Source: Rhizoclosmatium globosum
Lineage: Eukaryota; Chytridiomycota; Chytridiomycetes; Chytridiales; Chytriomycetaceae
Direction: 5' to 3'
DNA: 64,000 nt
NCBI GenBank assembly: GCA_002104985.1
Contig: MCGO01000014.1
Location: forward strand, 186,001-250,000
Shown here: positions 59,495-64,000 of the stretch, piece after piece
Position numbering within the stretch: position 1 is the stretch's first letter
How the letters are laid out: each line of letters starts with the position of its first letter
The notes under the pieces: model-generated
Told to the model about the DNA's origin: nothing
Seen by the model: only the letters and a program-made list of their open reading frames with translations
Databases searched by the model: none
Program-made: the position numbers and the translations under genes

Positions 59495-61632
59495 TTACGC
59501 CACAGACACATTCAAAAACTCTTCATCCCAAAACCCTCCCCGATTCACAACAAATGCCAAAATGTTGTTTTGGTTATTCGGCGTGAACCTCTCATTCCCA
59601 TGAACCAACACATCATCAAACTCTGCATATCCCGACCATGACAACTTTGCCAACTCAATTTGCGGATTTATCCCAGCCTGCTTCATAACTTGCGTCATGT
59701 ACTCATTGAAGCGTTTGTAGAAGTAGTCATGGAAGCTGACGTGAGCTGAAAAGTCACTCTGTGTCCGTGTCAAGATATCCGAGACCTGTTTTTTCACAAA
59801 CTCAGCAATGACGGGATGATTTGGAGTTGCAGCAATGACTGCTTGCTGGAAAGAAGGTGGGTTGTGGTGCTGGTCCTTGAAACCAATAACGAGGCCAACG
59901 TTTCGTTTACCCAAACTCCATGACTTTACAGGGACGCGACATTCAGTATCCAGCTCGGCGTATATACCTCCTCTTTTTAGTAGATACAAGAATTTAAAGA
60001 GAGCCACTCTTTGTTTGACAACGGAGAGACGATTGTACGCGTTTCGTTCCTCTTCTGAACACTTGTAGTACACAAAACGGTCCATATCTTTGAGCGAAAA
60101 AAGTTTCACAGAGTATCCTGGATTCAAGACTACCCAAGATGATCTGGCTTCTTGATACTTGGCGGGCAGTGCAAAGGAACTAGAGGTATTCGAAACTTGT
60201 AGAATGACGCGTGGAATGGCACCCGCTTGAAAAGTAGACACATTCCGAGACAACGAATCCAACAGCGGCGTGAAAGCCCAGTTAAAATCTTCGTCCAACT
60301 CCGTTTCCGAAATATGACTGACTTTCTTTTTGGACGCTTTCTTGGTTTTCTTCTTTTCTTCCTCCTTTGCAAACATTTGACGAGTTTCGTCGGCAAGAGT
60401 GTTTCCAGACTGTCGCCACCCAAATTGAGAGAATCCAGTGAAATGATGCTTGATGAATGATTTGGGGTTGTTGCCATTATCATTGTTCAAGTAGTGTTTT
60501 CCAACAACGAGGAAGTCGTCTAAAAGTAGCAAGTTCAGATTAATCGACTCAAAAGATAGCTTTTACCATATAGTTTGTAGTTTCCCCACATATGCGCAGT
60601 TGCTTCCAAGTCCGCTCCAAGACCTTTCAGGTGTTCGAACACAATACCCTTCCAAATTCCAGGTCCCGTCAATTCAAGCACATCGGCATCCAATAGTTCT
60701 TTTTCGGTCATTGAATGAATTTTTTCAGTGACTTTGTGAATCACTTTGCCCATGAATGGATGATGCCTTGCAGAAGCCATGGTCCACTGTTGAATACTAT
60801 CGATTCCTTTTCCGTATCGGTCGTCATTATGATATCCAGGATCCTAATATACTGTGAATTTCGCCCTGAATGATACATCTTGGACTCACCTCAACCCCAA
60901 CAATCACAGCCACACCTTCTAAACCCAGATTCCATTGATAAATTGGAAGAGTGCAACTAGTATCCATATCCGTATACACTCCACCCAACTCGTAAAGCAT
61001 CATATCTATAGCAAACATGATCAGAAAAGTTTATGTCAAGTGAATCACTCACATCTCAGAAAGTCCGCACGCAGCACCATCCGTGGCAGCTTAAAGTACG
61101 CATCAACGACACGTCTCGAAAACGAGCCCCGCACAAAGGCGTCCATCTCCGAGTCAGCAATGACAATCTGAACCGCACGAGGATTCATGTCCGACCAAGT
61201 CTTGAACCAATCATAACGCTGAGGATGGTCGCTTCCATTCAAGCTCATTTCTTTGATCTCGTCGACATCGCCCGTTTTCCACGTGCGCAGAACTCTGTTT
61301 GGAATGAGGGACGCGCGAGAGATTTGAGGGTGGATTGGATAGGACGGGTCGTGTGTTGGCGGCGGCGACGCGGCGACTGCGGATTCGGCGTGCCAGGAAT
61401 ACGAAAGTGGGTGCTGCTTGGCTGTCAGCGTCGTCGGGTGATTCGGAACGAGGAACAGAAGAAGGCGGCCGATGTCGGGAACAACTTGAACGAATACCGA
61501 CGAATAGTTGCCGAAAACGAGAACGAGGAGCACAACGGAAACGACGAGCACGTGGCGTGCCCTCTTTCGCAATCCTCGATGGACTGGAATGCGGTGGCTG
61601 CTCGGGACTGGCTTCTTGTGTGTTTCAACCAT
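59495..61632 (-). CDS. two-domain GT32 (OCH1-like) glycosyltransferase, unit B
   Basis: Exons 61632-61053, 61005-60890, 60843-60567 and 60519-59495 give an intact 665-aa protein. The anchor is VLVVSVVLLVLVFGNYSSVF. Domain 1: VLRTWKTGDV, RMVLRADFLRYMMLYELGGVY and DXD in TDMDTSC. Domain 2: LKRGGIYAELDTECRVPVKSW, where the second DXD reads ELD, so its first Asp is Glu. A Lys-rich loop (KEEEKKKTKKASKKK) links the domains. It is the intact reference for correcting unit A. Luminal sugar transfer is inferred from family and topology. Confidence 0.88.
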
Positions 61633-61691
61633 TGAATCACTGTCGGACTCTTTTTGTCCCGCCAAACTATTTTCAACAATCCACTGTATTT

Positions 61692-63592
61692 TTAACTAGT
61701 ATCAGTAAACAGTTCTCCTGAATTCACTATCGATTCTACACAATCAATAGCCAGCTTTTCGCCATTCATTTTTATCCGCATCGCAGGCCCCTTTTGCTTC
61801 AGCTCATAAGCTGCAAGTATTGATGGAGCCCACTTTCCGACATAAAAGTCTTTTTGAGACTAATATCTGATTAGTAACGCAATGTCGGTAACAACAATCT
61901 GCTTACCATTTCGATTCCCATTCCGAACGGCTTCATCAACTTGTTGATGAGTCCAACTTCTTCCACGAATGCAGGTCTTGGGACATACACTAATGGAACG
62001 CCATGAGCCACAACTTCCGCGCATGTCCCGTATCCGCATTTACCAACAACGACGTCACTTGCTTGAAGCAAATCAGGTACAAATGCATCTGCTGGTGCGA
62101 TAGAGATATGGTCCTTTGGAGTAACATCGATGTAATCATTGAGGAGATCTCCCTTCGGTCCAGGCACAGCAATCAGAGTATGCCATCCAGGTGGCACTAT
62201 AGTTTCTATGCTATAAGTAGGCTCATGGCGTTCCCAATTCGGATGGGTTGTGTCTGTAATGATTATTGACGTGTCACTGCCGGACAAAGTGGAGGATGTT
62301 CCTGAAAGTTCGATTGAAATACTCTCTTTTTCAAGTTGCGGTGGTAGTGGAGGGAGTGGAATTGGTGTTGGGGCTCTGTGAGGTGAATCCGCACGTGAAC
62401 GGCCAGCAGAGGTTGTCGTTACCGAGTGTCCCCCAAATGTAATCAAAACTACTTTGGCGTCAATGGGAATTCCCAGTGATGCTCGAAATACATCGCGAGG
62501 TGTTCGTGCCATCCGCACTACCAAAGGCAAGTTGACGATTCGAGTATCCACCCTTGGTTTTGGAACATATTTCTCGGCGCCGTCCGGAAAGATTTTATGA
62601 GCTAACTCTGCAGAATTTGATGTTGAATCCATATCAACCAAATCTGCAGTGTCCAGGACACTCCTTTCAAAGCTGCCAAACAGGCTCATATTGCTATCAA
62701 CAGACTCTACAGTATTTGAATCGAAATATGGATTCGGAATCGCCCCTGTTTTGAAATCAGCAAAAGTCTAGTTCAGGAGAAGCGAAATTACCCGGCAAAC
62801 GTAGCAGATAATCTACATTGGAATAAATTCGCCGCAGTGTTTTGCAGATAGCTTGACTTTGATGGCCTCTTTCAACATCATCTTCCAAAGCATTGATTCC
62901 ATCAAATATCGCGTCAAACGTAAAGTTCGATAAAAGTACTGATTTGATTCCTATCCTCTATACAACGATTTAGTTAATGCATATAGTGAGGAATTTGAGT
63001 GACAAAGAACCTTAGCTGAGGCTGCGGGAATAAACGGCGCGTCTAACAGGACAACGTCCACCTGATTCTGACTCTTCAACCATATCACTTCATTTTCGAC
63101 TCTTTCCTCCCAATTTTGTAAGAACGAAGCCATATTTATGATGCCTGATAGTTTTTTTGCCAGGGTGTTCGTTAACCCTGCCTGTCAAGTCAAGTCACAA
63201 CTCCTCACTTGATTCAATATCAACAGATACAGCGTCTTTCTAAGAAATATTAAAAGAAGTTCGCGAGGAAATCGATGTGTATACCTGCGAGACACCAGGG
63301 TCGATTACATTGTGATCTAACCTCAGAAAGACTCGGCCGATATACCTGTCAGCCAACGGACTGAAGAGCTGTCCATTGGCTGCCACAACTGTCACTGTGT
63401 GCCCTCTTCGTGCCAACTCTTCAACAGAAACGACGACTCGACTGGATGTGAGCAGAACCAATCAGAATCATCAGGAACACGACGACGTGGAGACTCACGT
63501 GGCATGTCCTAACCCATGTCCTGTCGATGATTCATGAGTGTCGTGGCATATTGTAGGTCAGAAGTACCTGATACGTAAAAGACGGCGTGCAT
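61692..63592 (-). CDS. GT-B glycosyltransferase related to L-arabinokinase N-domain, unit B
   Basis: Eight exons: 63592-63568, 63520-63499, 63441-63285, 63239-63209, 63144-63011, 62957-62792, 62745-61907, 61859-61692, all in phase, 513 aa, intact. Motifs: MHAVFYVSG, HGLGHATR, VVLLDAPFIPAASAK, VLITFGGHSV, DVVVGKCGYGTCAEVVAH and PRPAFVEEVGLINKLMKP. Exons 2, 3, 4 and 5 (22, 157, 31, 134 b) are identical in length to unit A. Unlike unit A there is no membrane anchor before FYVSG. An extra Ser/Pro insert sits in exon 7 (about 62200-62400). Confidence 0.85.
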
Positions 63593-63666
63593 AAGTAAAC
63601 AAGTTTTGAAGTATAATTCGGTGGATCTTTTTTCATTGCTAACGATAATAAATGCATGCAAAGCCT

Positions 63667-64000
63667 CTACAGCTCATTTCCTTCACGTGTACTTCTCTTG
63701 TTACGAACGATAACGCTTCCCGAATTTCCTGAATTTCCACGCTTCTTATTGGAGCTGCAAGCTCCCTTCGAAGCCCAAGCCGCATCAGTTCCTGGCTGAC
63801 CACCAGCCCAATAACTTGCGACATAATTAACTCCCCCATAACTGACTTGGGAACCACTTCCATATCCTGAATAATCTGTCTTGAGGTACCAAGTCTTCCA
63901 ACATGCTGGTAAATTGCTGTTGCTTCCACTGCTTCCATTAGATGATGAAGTTGTTCCTGAACCGGATGGAAGCGATATAACTACTGAAGCGGGATCAACA
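63667..64000 (-). CDS. C-terminus of a chitin-binding (CBM5/12-type) protein
   Basis: The open frame runs off the right edge and stops at 63667. A Ser/Gly-rich linker leads to ACWKTWYLKTDY, SQVSYGGVNYVASYWAGGQP and DAAWASKGAC, the Trp/Tyr pattern of CBM5/12-type chitin-binding modules (W..Y..G..V.Y.G..Y.A.YW). The basic tail (NKKRGNSGNSG) ends the protein. It is probably the end of a secreted chitinase or other chitin-active protein; the catalytic part is outside the window. Confidence 0.75.
   Translation of the reverse strand, partial: VDPASVVISLPSGSGTTSSSNGSSGSNSNLPACWKTWYLKTDYSGYGSGSQVSYGGVNYVASYWAGGQPGTDAAWASKGACSSNKKRGNSGNSGSVIVRNKRSTREGNEL

Overview
This window looks like nuclear DNA of a fungus, most likely a zoosporic (chytrid-type) fungus. 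Protein genes are interrupted by many short GT..AG introns, mostly 43-70 bp. The proteome includes PRMT5, MED21, KTI12, a mitochondrial ALA synthase with heme motifs, R-SNAREs, OCH1-like GT32 enzymes, a LysM-GH19 chitinase, a C-terminal chitin-binding module, F-box/ankyrin proteins and a DUF4246 protein. The chytrid placement is inference from gene content; a marker-gene phylogeny would settle it. Genes lie on both strands with small intergenic gaps, and there is no operon logic.

Layout. 0-13 kb: DEDDh exonuclease-like protein, PRMT5, two small membrane proteins, an F-box protein, DUF4246, RNase T2, an SDR and KTI12. 13-19 kb: an SGNH/PC-esterase-like membrane protein followed by a tandem pair of multi-pass TLC-like proteins, whose duplication carries a relic of the esterase gene's end. 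18-28 kb: ALA synthase (HEM1), an epimerase-like SDR, tRNA-Val(AAC), a coiled-coil protein, a TIMMDC1-like Tim17-family protein and a NIPA-type magnesium transporter. 28-37 kb: three tandem CAMK-type kinases and an HRI-like eIF2alpha kinase. 37-45 kb: a zinc-finger factor, a degenerate ABCG transporter, an SDR, two tandem R-SNAREs and an F-box/ankyrin protein. 45-55 kb: LysM-GH19 chitinase, universal stress protein, a large disordered protein, six-exon MED21 and a beta-lactamase-fold pseudoenzyme. 55-64 kb: a duplicated two-gene module, each unit with a two-domain GT32 glycosyltransferase and a GT-B protein related to the N-terminal domain of L-arabinokinase. A chitin-binding protein runs off the right end.

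Two points govern how to read the window. First, about fifteen genes or exons are broken by apparent single-base deletions, many at short homopolymers. The same direction in otherwise well-conserved genes points to assembly error more than to pseudogenes, so many automatic gene models here would be truncated. Second, the window is rich in lineage-specific tandem duplication (TLC, kinases, R-SNAREs, GT32/GT-B pairs) and in enzyme folds that have lost catalytic residues (ABCG, beta-lactamase-like, RNase T2, one SDR, the eIF2alpha kinase).

The best candidate for an undescribed system is the GT32 + GT-B module. Two complete copies keep gene order and orientation, and the GT-B paralogs share exon lengths, which suggests a paired pathway for building a surface or secretory glycan.
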